From NCBI GenBank assembly GCA_024138025.1, contig JAMXBD010003353.1, forward strand, positions 60,849 to 124,848: DNA of 64,000 nucleotides, read 5' to 3'. The first letter of the stretch is position 1. Each line of letters opens with the position of its first letter. Below the pieces are notes generated by a model. That model did no database searches and was not told the origin of the DNA. It saw only the letters and a list, made by a program, of their open reading frames with translations. Source of the stretch: Combretum micranthum (taxonomy: Eukaryota > Streptophyta > Magnoliopsida > Myrtales > Combretaceae). The position numbers and the translations under genes are program-made. This document shows positions 1 through 11,930 of this stretch, piece after piece.

Positions 1-2189
1 TTGTTTTCTCTTTCATTGAGATGCTTTCCGTTGTTGCCATTGCACTTGTTTGTCATAGCCGGAGTAAATGGAAATAATTTATCATGGATCCAGTGTTTCA
101 TTAGAAATCAAATTACTTTTGAACTGCTTTTATTTAAGATCATTAAGCATTAGGGAGGGAAATGTTTGCTTAGTTAGGATTTTATCGTTGGATCATGGAA
201 ATTAAGTATATATTTTTCTCGGTAATACTGTCCAGATTAAGAAAATGTACTTAATTGTGAATTTTGTGAAAGTTCATGTGATAGCCTTAAACTATTAAAA
301 GTTTAAAAAACACACAATCACATCAAGAGATAAGTAGCATCACCATTCGACTTCTTTTCTTTTATTTATTTCATTGCTTATATGCTATCATTTTTTATAT
401 TCCTTTTTGTTGTGTAAACATCCTAGAAATAGGAAGGGATAAGTTCTTTTTGTTGTTTTGCAAGCTAAGGTGCTTTTATTATTATTTTTTTTCACATTTA
501 TGCATGTTAAAATAGATGTTGTATATGATTATTTTTAGCAAAGATTATGTTGATATTAGGTATGGCATTGGCTTCTTATCTTTATAGATGGCTTTAAACG
601 TTGCTTGCATTCCAGATAATCTTGCTTAAATGGAGCTTTCCCTATGTGAGGTAATTGAACTTATTTTCTTGTATTGAATGGATCTTGCATACCAAATAAT
701 TTGGTCTTTATGCATTTCATGCTCTTCAATATATTAGGCAAGGCTTGCAATGGACAACCTTGAGGTACCTGTAGGATAAGTTAAGATATCGTAGCCATAT
801 TTTTATAATTTGCTATTAAAAAGTTTCATTCATAGCCTAATTGATTTTTCATTCTAATGAATAGATGATTCTAAGTTAATATCTTCTCACAAAGCTTTAT
901 ATTTTCCTATTCAAGCATATTTTACTCTATCTTGCTTGACCTTTTGTTTCAATGTGCTTAATTGTTATTATTGGATGAGCTCTATCATCTTTGTATGAAT
1001 CAAGAATGTTATTCTTGTTTTCTTTTTCTAGGTAATTAGCTCTCAATCTTGTTCTTAATTTTTTTTTAAATTGAAGGGATGTACTATTGATAATGGTTAG
1101 AAATATATTGTTACCTTTGAGTTAAAATTAGCTTTACCAAAATTCAAATGGAATAGAATTCAAGAAAATACGTAGTAGTTACTATAACTTATCTTAGTTG
1201 TGACTCTAATACCTGCCTTTACTACATGAGTAAAGAGATCTTAATTGAATTTGTGCCTTGCCATTACATTATGTTAGATCATGATACAGAAAGTATAAAA
1301 GAACCCCTTTGAATCTATGCCAACACATTCCATTATGCTGGATCATGCTAGAGAAAGTGTTAAATCTTCATGAGTATTGGAATTTATCTCTAGCTCTTGA
1401 TCTCTCTTTTTAATTTGACATACCCATGCATTTCAGCCTAAAACTATATAAGCACTATCAGAACACATATTTTATGGTAAAGTAATAACTAGATGAGGAA
1501 CTTACTGTAATAATTTTTTTTTTTGGAGAAATAAACCATTAATGTATGATTTGCAATTTTTTGTTGTCAATATTTATGAATGGGAAGATGAAGACAGCTT
1601 TTATGGATGAATAATATGCATTTGAATTATTCTTAGGGATATGTCATTTTCGGGTTTTATACTGTTGTTGTTAATCTTTACATGTATTTTAGCAAGAAAT
1701 GATACGAGTCTATTTAGTATTTTAGAAAGAAATGGACAAGGAATCAAACAAAGCTAAAGAAGAAGAATTGGATTTCGACACTCAAAGATTTAGCATCATC
1801 TCAAGGTGATTTTCTAACTGCTAATGAGAAGAAACTAGAGAGAGCAGCAACTAAAGCACTTAAAAGATTTTCCAAGAAGAAGTCTATTGGCAGTTCTCCT
1901 GATGGTTTAGGGAAAAAAAAGTAAAGAAGGAAAAAAATAAGTTGCAATCTAAGCCTTTAGAGTACTCATAAAAAATTTGAAAAATATGTTGGAATGTTTC
2001 CTAAATTTACTCAACTTGATAGCAACACTAAATCCATTGAAAAGAAAACATAACTTTCATACATGCATTTTCATCCTTTATCACATAGATGTGTAATATA
2101 ACATTTTTGTAATGGAGGTGGTTTAAATTGTGAAGGTTGTTATTGAAATACTATTACTGAAATACATGAATGTTCGTGTAAACGCAACC
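1..2189. other. AT-rich intergenic or intronic sequence
   Basis: No open reading frame with recognisable protein similarity is seen. The stretch has T-rich runs and several short segments bounded by AG and GT that could be tiny exons of a decayed or very intron-rich gene, for example around 739-761. None can be assigned to a family. The only segment with coding-like composition is at 1732-1924 and is listed separately. Confidence 0.5.
1732..1924 (+). pseudogene. possible decayed exon, Lys/Glu-rich hypothetical protein
   Basis: An ATG at 1732 opens a short Lys/Glu-rich reading frame (MDKESNKAKEEELDF) that stops after about 25 codons. A second frame overlapping it continues with coding-like, charged sequence (DFLTANEKKLERAATKALKR) and ends in a lysine run before TAA at 1922-1924. 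One frameshift near 1780 would join the two. The composition differs from the AT-rich surroundings, which is the only reason to suspect coding origin. No family is recognised, and chance cannot be excluded. Confidence 0.2.
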
Positions 2190-4390
2190 ACAATCCATGA
2201 ATGATGCATCCATGATAAAGCAATAAAATAAGGTAACTCTACCTAAACACAATGGAGTATAATCATAAATGATCTAGCACAAATGAGCACAAACACCTTG
2301 CACATGTAAGAGAACCTAACAATTTCACACATACTAGCACAAATGACCTAATACTTGCATAAGGACCTAGCACAAACAACCTAGTTCTTGCATAAAGACT
2401 CGGGACATTTCAAACTTGTTTGTTCTATGTTCTTTTAAATCTTCTAGGTCAAGGTCTCAAGTCAAATGTCTAAGGTTATAGAATATGTTCCATGTCCTTT
2501 TAGAAGTTTCAGGTCATCATATATCTAGAACAAATTGAAACAACTAGAACAAATTAAAAGCACCTAGGAAATTCCTCAACCTAGTACAAACTAAAGGACC
2601 TAGACATTTTGAACTTATTTGTTCTATGTCCTTATAAATCTTCTAGGTCGGGAGTCCCAGGTCAAATGTTCCAAGTTATAACATATGTTTAAGGTCTTTT
2701 TGGATAAAGCTAGAACAAATGTGAACACCTAGAACAAATTAAGAGTACCTAGGACATTCCTTAACCTAGTACAAAATAAAGGATTCAGAACATTTCGAAC
2801 TCATTTGTTTTATGTCCTAGTAAATCTTCTAAGTCTAGAGTCCCAGGTTCTAACATATGTTCTACGTCGCTTTAGAAGTTCCACATCATCATATAGCTAA
2901 ATCAAATGTGAACACCTAGAACAAATTAAGAGCACCTAAGACGTTCATCAATCTAGTACAAAATAAAGGACCCGAGATATTACAAACTCATTTGTTCTAT
3001 GTCTTGATCAATCTTTTAGGTCAGGAGTCTCGGTTTAGATATCCCATGTTATAAAACATGTCCCAATTTAGTGGGGAAGTTCCAAGTCATCATACAACTA
3101 GAATAAATGCAAACACCTAGAAGAAATTAAAAGCACCTAGGACATTCGTCAACCTAATATAAAATAAATGACTTGGGACATTTCGAATTCGTTTGTTTAA
3201 ATCCTCATAAATTTTCTAGGTTTGAAGTCTTATGTCAAATGTCCCAGGTTATAACATATGCTTCAGGTCATTTTGAAAGTTCTAGATCATTATATAACTA
3301 GAACAAAAACGGACACCTAGAACAAATTAAAAGCACCTAGGACTTTCTTCAACCTGGTACAAAATAAAGGACTCATGACATTTCAAACGTGTTTGTTTTA
3401 TGTCCGTTCAAATCTTCTAGGTCAAGGTCCCATGTCAAATGTCCCAGGTTATAGCATATGTTCTAGGTCTTTTTTGAAGTTCTGGGTCACCGTACAACTA
3501 GAATAAATGCAAACATCTAGAACAAATTAAAAGCACATAGAATATTCCTTAACCCATTACAAAATAGAGGACCTGAGACGTTTTGAACTTGTTTGTTCTA
3601 TGCCCTTTTAAATCTTTTAGGTCATGAGTCCTAAGTTATAACATATGTTTCAGGTCTTTTTGGAAGTTCTAGGTCATTATACGACAAGAGAAAATGTGAA
3701 CACATAAAACAAATTAATAGCACCTAGGACATCCCTCAACTTAGTACAAAATAAGGACCTGGGACATTTCGAACTTATTTGTTCTATGTCCTGTTAAATC
3801 TTCTAGGTCTAGAGTCTTAGGTCAAATGTCCTAGGTGATCATATATGTCCCAGGTTACTGTGAAAGTTCCAAGGCATCATACAGCTAGAACAAATGCGAA
3901 CATCTAGAGCAAATTAAGAGCATCTAGGACATTGCTCAACTAGTACAAAATAAAGGATCGAGGACATTTCGAACTTGTTTGTTTTATGTCCTTATAAATC
4001 TTCTAGGTCTGAAGTCTTAAGTCAAATGTCCCATGTTATAACATGTATTCCAGGTCTTTTTGGAAGTTTTAGGTCATCATACAACTAGAATAAATACGAA
4101 CACCTAGAATAAATTAATAACACTTAGGACATCCCTCAACCTAGTACAAAATAAATCAGCTAGAACATTTCAAACTTGTTTGTTCTATGTCTTGTTAAAT
4201 CTTCTAGCTCTAGAGTGCCAGGTAAAATGTTCTAGGTGATCACATATGTCCTAGGTTAGTGTGGAATTTCTAGGTCATCGTATAGCTAGAACAAATGTGA
4301 ACACCTAGAACAAACTAATAGCACCTAGGACATTTGTTAACCTAGAACAAAATAAAGGACTCGAAACATTTCAAACTTATTTAGCTTATT
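2190..4390 (+). repeat. satellite-like tandem array A, about 195-bp unit
   Basis: About ten diverged copies of a unit whose anchor is GCACCTAGGACATTCCTCAA followed by CTAGTACAAAATAAAGGAC. The anchor recurs near 2561, 2746, 2931, 3134, 3333, 3531, 3720, 3920, 4110 and 4320, giving a period of roughly 185-210 bp. Other conserved words in each unit are TTGTTCTATGTCC, TCTTCTAGGTC, GTCAAATGTCCCAGGTTAT and CTAGAACAAAT. Copies are diverged, suggesting an old array. There are no ORFs. The same family reappears inverted at 11931-14090. Confidence 0.85.
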
Positions 4391-4394
4391 TCAT

Positions 4395-5520
4395 TGTGAC
4401 ATATATGATTATGACTCATAAGCCTAACAACTCATAACCATTCTAATTGGGCATAATTCAAATTATTTAAGTCCATTGCTCATTTTTAGATATTGAAATA
4501 TCTATTGGGCTCAAGTATAATCTATTGGGCCAAAAGTATGAAAATACACTTGGTGGGTCTATTGGGCTTAAAAGCCCTAAGATTTTACAATTCTTACCTT
4601 TTTATTAAGCAATACTTGTTATTATTAAGAGAAATATTGTTTATATAAATTTTATGTTATATATATGTATTATATAGAAAACCTATAAATCCTATGCATA
4701 TAACATATATGTTTATATATACTTATTTGAGTTAATAAGTGTCATTTGCTTATTATAGTATTAATTATATCGTCATAGAGATGCAATATATCATATATAT
4801 ATATATATATTTGTTTATTAAAGACAATATCTATAAAAGGCATACATAATCTATAACATAAAATGTATTTATATAATATTATATATAATTTAAACTTTGT
4901 ATCGTGCATATGCGCAAAAAATAGGCCTATATGAACTTAAATGGTACTATTTCACTTATGAGCTTCATAACTTGATTTCAACATTTTTAGTCTATTTTAA
5001 CTTAAATGAGCCTATTTCACTTATGGGCCCAATAACCCATAACCATTCTAATTGGGCCTAATCTAAATTATTTTAGTCCGTTACTCATTTTTAGGCATTT
5101 AAATGTATGTCAGACTCATATATAACTTATTGGGCCCAAAAGCCATAAAATATACTTAGTCTGCCTATTGGGCCAAAAAGCCACATATTTGATGTTATAT
5201 ATATATATATATATATATGATCTATACTTAATATATATAAATAGGACTATTTGAACTTAAATGGACGTATTCCACTTATGAGCCTACAAACTTGATTTCA
5301 ATGCAATTGACCTATTTCAACTTAAATGAGTGTATTTCACTTATGAGCCCAATAACCCATAACCATTTTAATTGGGCCTAATTCAAATTATTTAAGTCCA
5401 TTACTCATTTTCGGGCATTGAAGTGTCTATTGGGCTCAAATATAACCATTTGGGCCTAAAAGCATGGAAATACACTTGGTAGGTCTATTGGGTCCAAAAG
5501 TTATAGCACTTTAGTATTTG
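4395..5520 (+). repeat. repeat family B (ATTGGGCCTAA words), 2-3 copies
   Basis: Sequence around 4427-4580 (CATAACCATTCTAATTGGGC, then CACTTGGTGGGTCTATTGGG) recurs at about 5033-5175 and again at 5343-5500. The copies are separated by AT-dinucleotide runs (4794-4812, 5200-5218). The downstream segment containing GTCATTTGCTTATTATAG is also duplicated (about 4740 and 5667). An inverted copy lies at 6520-6835. No coding content is seen. Confidence 0.8.
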
Positions 5521-6519
5521 TACGTTTTTGTTAAGTAATACTTGTTTATTAAAGAGAAATACATATTTTATATAAATTTTATGTTATATATATGTATTAT
5601 TTATAATAATACAACCTATAAATCCTATACATATAACATATATCTTAATATATACTTATTTGAGTTGATAAGTGTCATTTGCTTATTATAGATATTAATT
5701 ATATACATCATAAGGATGCACTATGATAAGTCTTTTAGACTCTATTTTATTTATAGGAATTTATGCCCTAATTGATCTAGTATTTGATAAATTCCTGTGA
5801 TTTTATGCTTTTTATGGTTTAAATATTACTTTCTAGCTCTTAGAATAAAAAAAAAAGAAGAAGAAATAAAGTGTTTTGGATCAAATTTGGGACAAAATAA
5901 CAACAAAGTTCAAAGACATATTTTAATCGAGCCTTTCAAATATGTTGGCCAAGGGCAAAATTTCAAGACAAAACAAGAAAATCTTCCCAGTCGCATCAAA
6001 ACTAAGTCCTTGATATGACTTTCGATTTATACTAATTTACACTGAGACAATCAAGCCTTGGATTTCATGATACAGCTTCAATCACACCCAAAGTCGAACC
6101 TAAGATTCTACTTTAATTGATGTTGAACGAAAAGTTGAGCCTCCGAGAAGAAAAGCACATCATAGACTACAACCAAGCTTTGAGCCTTAGATTAAACCCA
6201 CAAAAAGTGACCTTGTCTTAGCTGCCACAAATGAGCTGGCTCAATAATGCGCATGAAGAGAATGAAAAATTCAATTATAAAGAATCTATCATGTCAACGA
6301 ATAAAATTTTCATGATTTCTATGCCTGATCTTGTATAAATAAACGTGCACATATGTCCAATAAAGAGTGTACTATATGTAACAAATTACTACCATAGAAA
6401 GAGAAAGAGAGAGACAATTTGGAGGGAGAGAAAACCCTTTCCTTCTACAAAGAATTCAAAATTTTCATGGTAAAATCATTTTGACCTATTGTTTAAATTT
6501 GTAAGACCTCTATCCTAAG
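5521..6519. other. spacer between inverted B repeats; possible LTR-like promoter sequence
   Basis: A block starting TGATAAGTC at 5724 contains TATA-like GTATAAATAAACG near 6334, then a purine-rich AGAGAAAGAGAGAGA stretch near 6400-6415. This arrangement is often seen in the promoter/R region of plant LTRs, but no matching partner LTR or target duplication was found, so it is left as unassigned. Short ORFs here have no recognisable similarity. Confidence 0.3.
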
Positions 6520-6835
6520 TGTATTTTATGGCTTTTGGACCTAATAGGTTATATATGAGCCTAACATGCAATTAAATGCTTGAAAAAGGGTAATAAACTT
6601 AAATAATTTAAATCTTATGGCATTTAGGCCTAATAAGCCCACCAAGTGTATTTTTATGCTTGTAGTTGAGCCTAATAGACACTTCAATGCCTGAAAATGA
6701 GTAATTGACTTGAATAATTTGAATTAGGCCCAATTAGAATGGTTATGAGTTATTGAGCTCATAAGTGAAATATGCCAATTTAAGTTGAAATAGGCCAATT
6801 GAGTTGAAGTCAAGTCACCTACTAAATTGATGTAG
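6520..6835 (-). repeat. inverted copy of repeat family B
   Basis: Read on the minus strand, 6835 to 6600 closely matches 5275-5510 on the plus strand, with the shared order CCTATTTCAACTTAAAT, TTTCACTTATGAGC, CATAACCATTCTAATTGGGC, then CATTGAAGTGTCTATT and ATACACTTGGTGGG. The two arms are about 1.1 kb apart and could pair as a large hairpin. This is the inner part of the larger inverted arrangement of the satellite block. Confidence 0.8.
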
Positions 6836-7299
6836 TCTACAATCCATAAGTTCCAACAGGATCGTCCGGTTGCATAACCAGACCCAACAAGACTACCGAC
6901 CTCAGAGATAGGCAAACAGGTTTCATATATTTTCTTGTTCTTTATTACCAAAATAATTCTCACTTGACATACTTTTCCCGAATACAGTGCAATGGATTAG
7001 AAATCAGTACTTTAAGGGCAAAGGTTACTTCATTGAGGATTAAAATTCTTGCTTCTCTTGTTGACTAGACAAAAAATGAATTGAGGGATGACATTATATC
7101 ACAATCAACCCATCACTTGTGGACGTATAAGTTAACCCCTCACTGGGTGTACTACTGTGATTGGACAAAACGAAAATGACTATGTATTCTTATTATCTAT
7201 ATTGTATTGTGATTTGTAAAAACTTATGGTTTATTGTTATGTTGTAATACATGATTCTTTGTCCCTAATTCCAAAATTGGTTGAGGTCCAACACTAAAA
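6836..7299. other. non-coding spacer before array C
   Basis: Unique-looking sequence separating the inverted B copy from the 72-bp array. It includes a short higher-GC piece (6855-6905) but no ORF, RNA gene or element end that I can identify. Confidence 0.4.
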
Positions 7300-10200
7300 A
7301 TGAACTAATACAAAAGCTAGCACAAACACAAGACCTTTCTAGCAAAACTTTGAAAGGACTCAGGACAAATGACCTAGAACACTAAAGGATCTAGGACATG
7401 TGTAAGGACCTAGAACATTTAAAAGCGAGCTAGAAAAAAAATATAGTATCGTGGTAGAACCTAAAATAATGGCCCAAAACATAGAAGGGACTTAGGATAA
7501 ATGACTAGAACACTGAGAAAGAACCTAGACAAACGACCTAGAAACTTAGAAAGAACCTAAGATAAATGACCTATAACACTAAAAGGGACCTAGAATATGT
7601 GTAAGGACTTAAAACATTCAAAAGTGACTTAAGACAAATGACCTAGAAAAAAAAAAGAGACCTAGGACATGTGTATGGACCAAGAACATTTAAAAGTGAC
7701 CTAGGTATCATGTTAGCACCTAAAACAAATCATGTAGAACACTTAGAAGGGACCTAGGACATTTGCAAAGATCTCAAGCACTTAGAATGAACTTGGGACA
7801 AATGACCTAGAACATGTGTAAGGACCAAGAACATTTAAAAGTGACCTAAGACAGATGACCTAACATCGTGTTAGCTCCTAAAACAAATAGCCTAGAATAC
7901 TTAGAAGGGACTTAGAAAAAATGACAAAGAACACTTAGAAAGAACCTGAGACAAATGACCTAGAACGCTAAAAGTGAGCTAGGATAAATGACCTAGCATC
8001 GTGTTAGCACCTAAAACAAAATGGCCTAGAACAGTTAGAAGGGACCTAGGACAAATGACCTAGAAAGAACTCGAGAGTAATGACCTAGAACACTAAAAGT
8101 GGCCTAGGACATGGGTAAGGACCTATAAAATTTAGAAAGAACCTAAGATAAATGACCTAAAACATTAAAAAAAGGACCTAAAACATATGTAAGGATCTAG
8201 AACATTTAAAACTGACCTAGGACAAATGACCTAGAACTCTAAAAGGGACCTAGGACATGCGCAAAGACTAAGAACATTTAAAAGTGACCAAGGACAAATG
8301 ACTTAGAGCACTAAAAGGGACCTAGGACATGGGCAAGGATCTAGAACATTTAAAATGGACCTAGGATAAATGACCTAGCATCCTATTAGCACCTAAAAAC
8401 AAATGGCCTAGAAACTTTGAAGGGACTAAGGACACATGACCTGGAACACTTAGAAGGGACCTAAGACAAATGAACTAGGACAAGTATAAGGACCTAAAAC
8501 ATTTAAAAGTGACCTATGACAAAAAATTAGCATTGTGTTAGCACCTAAAACAAATAGCCAAGAATAATTAGAAGGGATCTACAACAAATAACCTAGAACA
8601 CTTAGAAAGAACCTAGGATAAATGACCTAGAATAGTGAAAGTGACCTAGAACTTGTGTAAGGACATAGAACACTTAGAAAGAACGTGGGACAAATGACTT
8701 GGAACACTAAAAGGGACTTAGGACATGTGTAAGGACCTAGAATATTTAAAAGTGACCTAGGACAAATGACCTAGAACACTAAAGGGGACTTAGGACATGT
8801 GTAAGGACCTAGAATATTTAAAAGTAACCTACGACAAAAACTTAGCACCGTGTTAGCACCTAAAACAAATGGCCTAGAATGCTTAGAAGGGACCTAGGAC
8901 ATGGGTAAGGACCTAAGACACTAAGAAAAAACTTAGGATAAATGGTCTAAAACACTAAAAGGGACCTAAGGCATGTGTAAGGACCCAGAACATTTAAAAG
9001 TGACCTAAGGCAAACTTAGAATTGTGTTAGCACCTAAAACAAATGGCCTAGCACACATAGAACGCACCTAAGACAAATGACCCAGAATACTTAGAAAGAA
9101 CCTAAGACAAATGACCAATAACACTAGAAGTGTCCTAGGGCATGTGTAAGGACCCAAAACACTTAGAAAGAACCTAGGACAAATGACCTAGAACACTAAA
9201 AGGAACCTACGACATGTGTAAGGACATAGAACATTTAAAAGTGACCAAGAAAAATGACCTAGAACACTAAAAGGGACCTAGTACATATGTAAGGACCTAT
9301 AACATTTAAAAGTGGCCTTAGAAAAATGACCTATAACACTAAAAGGGACCTAAGATATGTGTAAGGACCCAACACATTTAGAAGTGACCTAGGACAAATG
9401 ACCTAGCATTGTCTTAGCACCTAAAACAAATGGCCTAGAACACTTAGAAGGGACCTAGGAAAAATGAACCAGAACACTTAGAAGAGACTAGGACAAATGA
9501 GCTAGAACACTAAAAGAGACCTAAGACATCTGTAAGGACCTAGAAAATTTAAAATAACCTAGGATAAAAACTTACCATCATGTTTTCACCTAAAACAAAT
9601 AGCCTAGAACACTTAGAAGGGACCTAGGAAAAATGAACCAAAGCACTTAAAAGAGACCTAGGACAAATGAGCTAAAACAGTAAAAAGACCTAAGACATCT
9701 GTAAGGACTTAGAACATTTAAAAGTAACCTAGAACAAAAACTTACCATCGTGTTAGCACCTAAAATAAATGGCTAGAACACTTAGAAGAGACCTAAGACG
9801 AATAACCTAAAAAACTTAGTAAGAACTTAGGACAAATGACCTAGAACACTAAAAGGGACCTAGGACATGTAAGGACCTAGAACAATTAGAAAGAACCTGG
9901 GACAAATCACCTAGAGCACTAATAGGGACCTACGACATGTGTCAGAACCTAGAGCATTTAAAAGTGACATAGGAAAAAAACTTAGCATTGTGTTAGCACC
10001 TAAAACAAATGGCCTAAAGCAATTAGATGGGAAGGAACCTAAGACATGTGTAAAGACCTAGAACACTAAGAAAAAACTTAAGACAAATGACCTAAAACAT
10101 TAGAAGGGACCTAAGACATGTGTAAGGATCTAAAACATTTAATGTGACTTAGGATAAAAACTTAGCATCATGTTAGCACCTTTAACAAATGGCTTAGAAC

Positions 10201-11930
10201 ACCTATAAGGGATGTAGGAAAAATGATCTAGAACACTTAGAAAGAACCTGGGACAAATGACCTAGAACATAAACAGTGTTTGAGGACAAGTGCAAGGACC
10301 TAGAAAACTTAGAAAGAATCTAGGACAAATGACCTAGAAAACTAAAAGGGACCTTGGACATGTGTAAGGACCTAGAACATTTAAAATTTCCCTAGGATAA
10401 ATAACTAGAGCACTAATGGGACCTAGACACATGTAAGGACCTAGAACACTAAAAAGGACCTAGGATATGTGTAAGGACCTAGGACTAGGACAAATAAGCT
10501 AGCATCGTTATCACCTAAAACAAATGATCTAGAGCACTTAGAAGGGACTTAGGAGAAGTGACCTAGAACACTTAGAAGAGACCTAGGATAAGTGACCTAA
10601 ACACTAAAAGGGACCTAGGACATGTGTAAGGACTTGGGACATTTAAAAGTGACCTAGGACAAAATCTTAGCATCGTGTTCGAACATAAAACAAATGGCCT
10701 TGAACCCTTAGAAGGGACCTGGGACAAATGATCTATAACACAAAGAAGAAATTCGGGACAAATGACCCAGAACATTAAAAAGGACTTAGGACATGTGTAA
10801 GACTCAGAATACTTAAGAAAGAACTTGAGGCAAATGACCTAGAACACTAAAAGGGACCTAAGATATGTGTAAAGACCTAGAATATTTAAAAGTGACCTAA
10901 GAAGAATGACTTAGAACAATAAAAGGGACCTAAGACATGTGTATGGACCTTGAACATTTAAAAGTGACCTAAGTCGAATGACCTACAACACTAAAAGCGA
11001 CTTAAGACATGTGTAAAGACCTAAAACATTTAAAAGTGACATAGAACAAATGACCTAGAAAAGGGACCTAGGACATGTGTAAGGACCTAGAACATTTAAA
11101 AGTGGCTTTGGACAAAAAACTTAGCATTGTGTTAGCACCTAAAACAAATGGACTATAACACTTAGGAGGGACCTAGGACAAATGACCTAGAACACTTAGA
11201 AAGAACATGGGACAAATGACTAGAATACTAAAAGGGACATAGGACATGTGTAAGGACCCATAACACTTGAAAGAGACTTAGAACAAATGACCTAGAACGC
11301 CAAAAGGGACATAAGACATGTGCATGGACCTAGAACATTTAAAAGCGACTTGGGACAAATGACCTAGAATAATAAAAGAGACCTAAGACATATGTAAGGA
11401 CCTAAAACATTCAAAAGTGACCTAGTAAAAATGACCTAAAACACTAAAAGGACCTATGACAAGTGTAAGGACCTAGAACATTTAAAAGTGATCTAAGACA
11501 AATGACCTAGAATACTAAAAGAGACATAGAACATGTGTAAGGACCTAAAACATTTAAAAGTGACCTAAGACAACAACTTAGCATCGTATTAGCACCTAAA
11601 ACAAATGGCCTAGAACAATTAGAAGGGACCTCTGACAAATAACCTAGAACACTTAGTAAGAACATAAGACAAATGACCTAGAACACTAAAAGGGACGTAG
11701 GACATGTGTCAGGACCTAGAACACTTAGAAATAACCTAAGACAAATAACCCAGAACACTAAAAGGGACCTAGGACAAGTGTAAGAACATAGCGCATTTGA
11801 AAATGACCTAAGATAAATGACCTAGAACATTAAAAGGGGCCACAGACATGTGTGAGGACCTAAAACATTTAAAAGTGACCTAGGAGAAAAACTTAGCACT
11901 GTGTTAGCACTTGAAACAAATGGCCTAAGT
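7300..11930 (+). repeat. minisatellite array C, about 72-bp unit
   Basis: About 4.6 kb of tandem repetition. The consensus unit reads GACCTAGGACAAATGACCTA, GAACACTAAAAGGGACCTAG, GACATGTGTAAGGACCTAGA, ACATTTAAAAGT in order (72 bp), and is itself built of shorter GACCTAG-containing words. At intervals a variant segment with CTTAGCATCGTGTTAGCACC and AAACAAATGGCCTAGAACAC replaces part of the unit, giving a loose higher-order structure. Copies vary by point changes and small indels. Short ORFs crossing it are by-products of the repeat. Confidence 0.9.

Noticed and set aside
7300..11930. Regular short repeats with spacers, superficially like a CRISPR array
   Set aside because: The units are tandem, diverged, 72 bp with no unique spacers, in a plant nuclear context.
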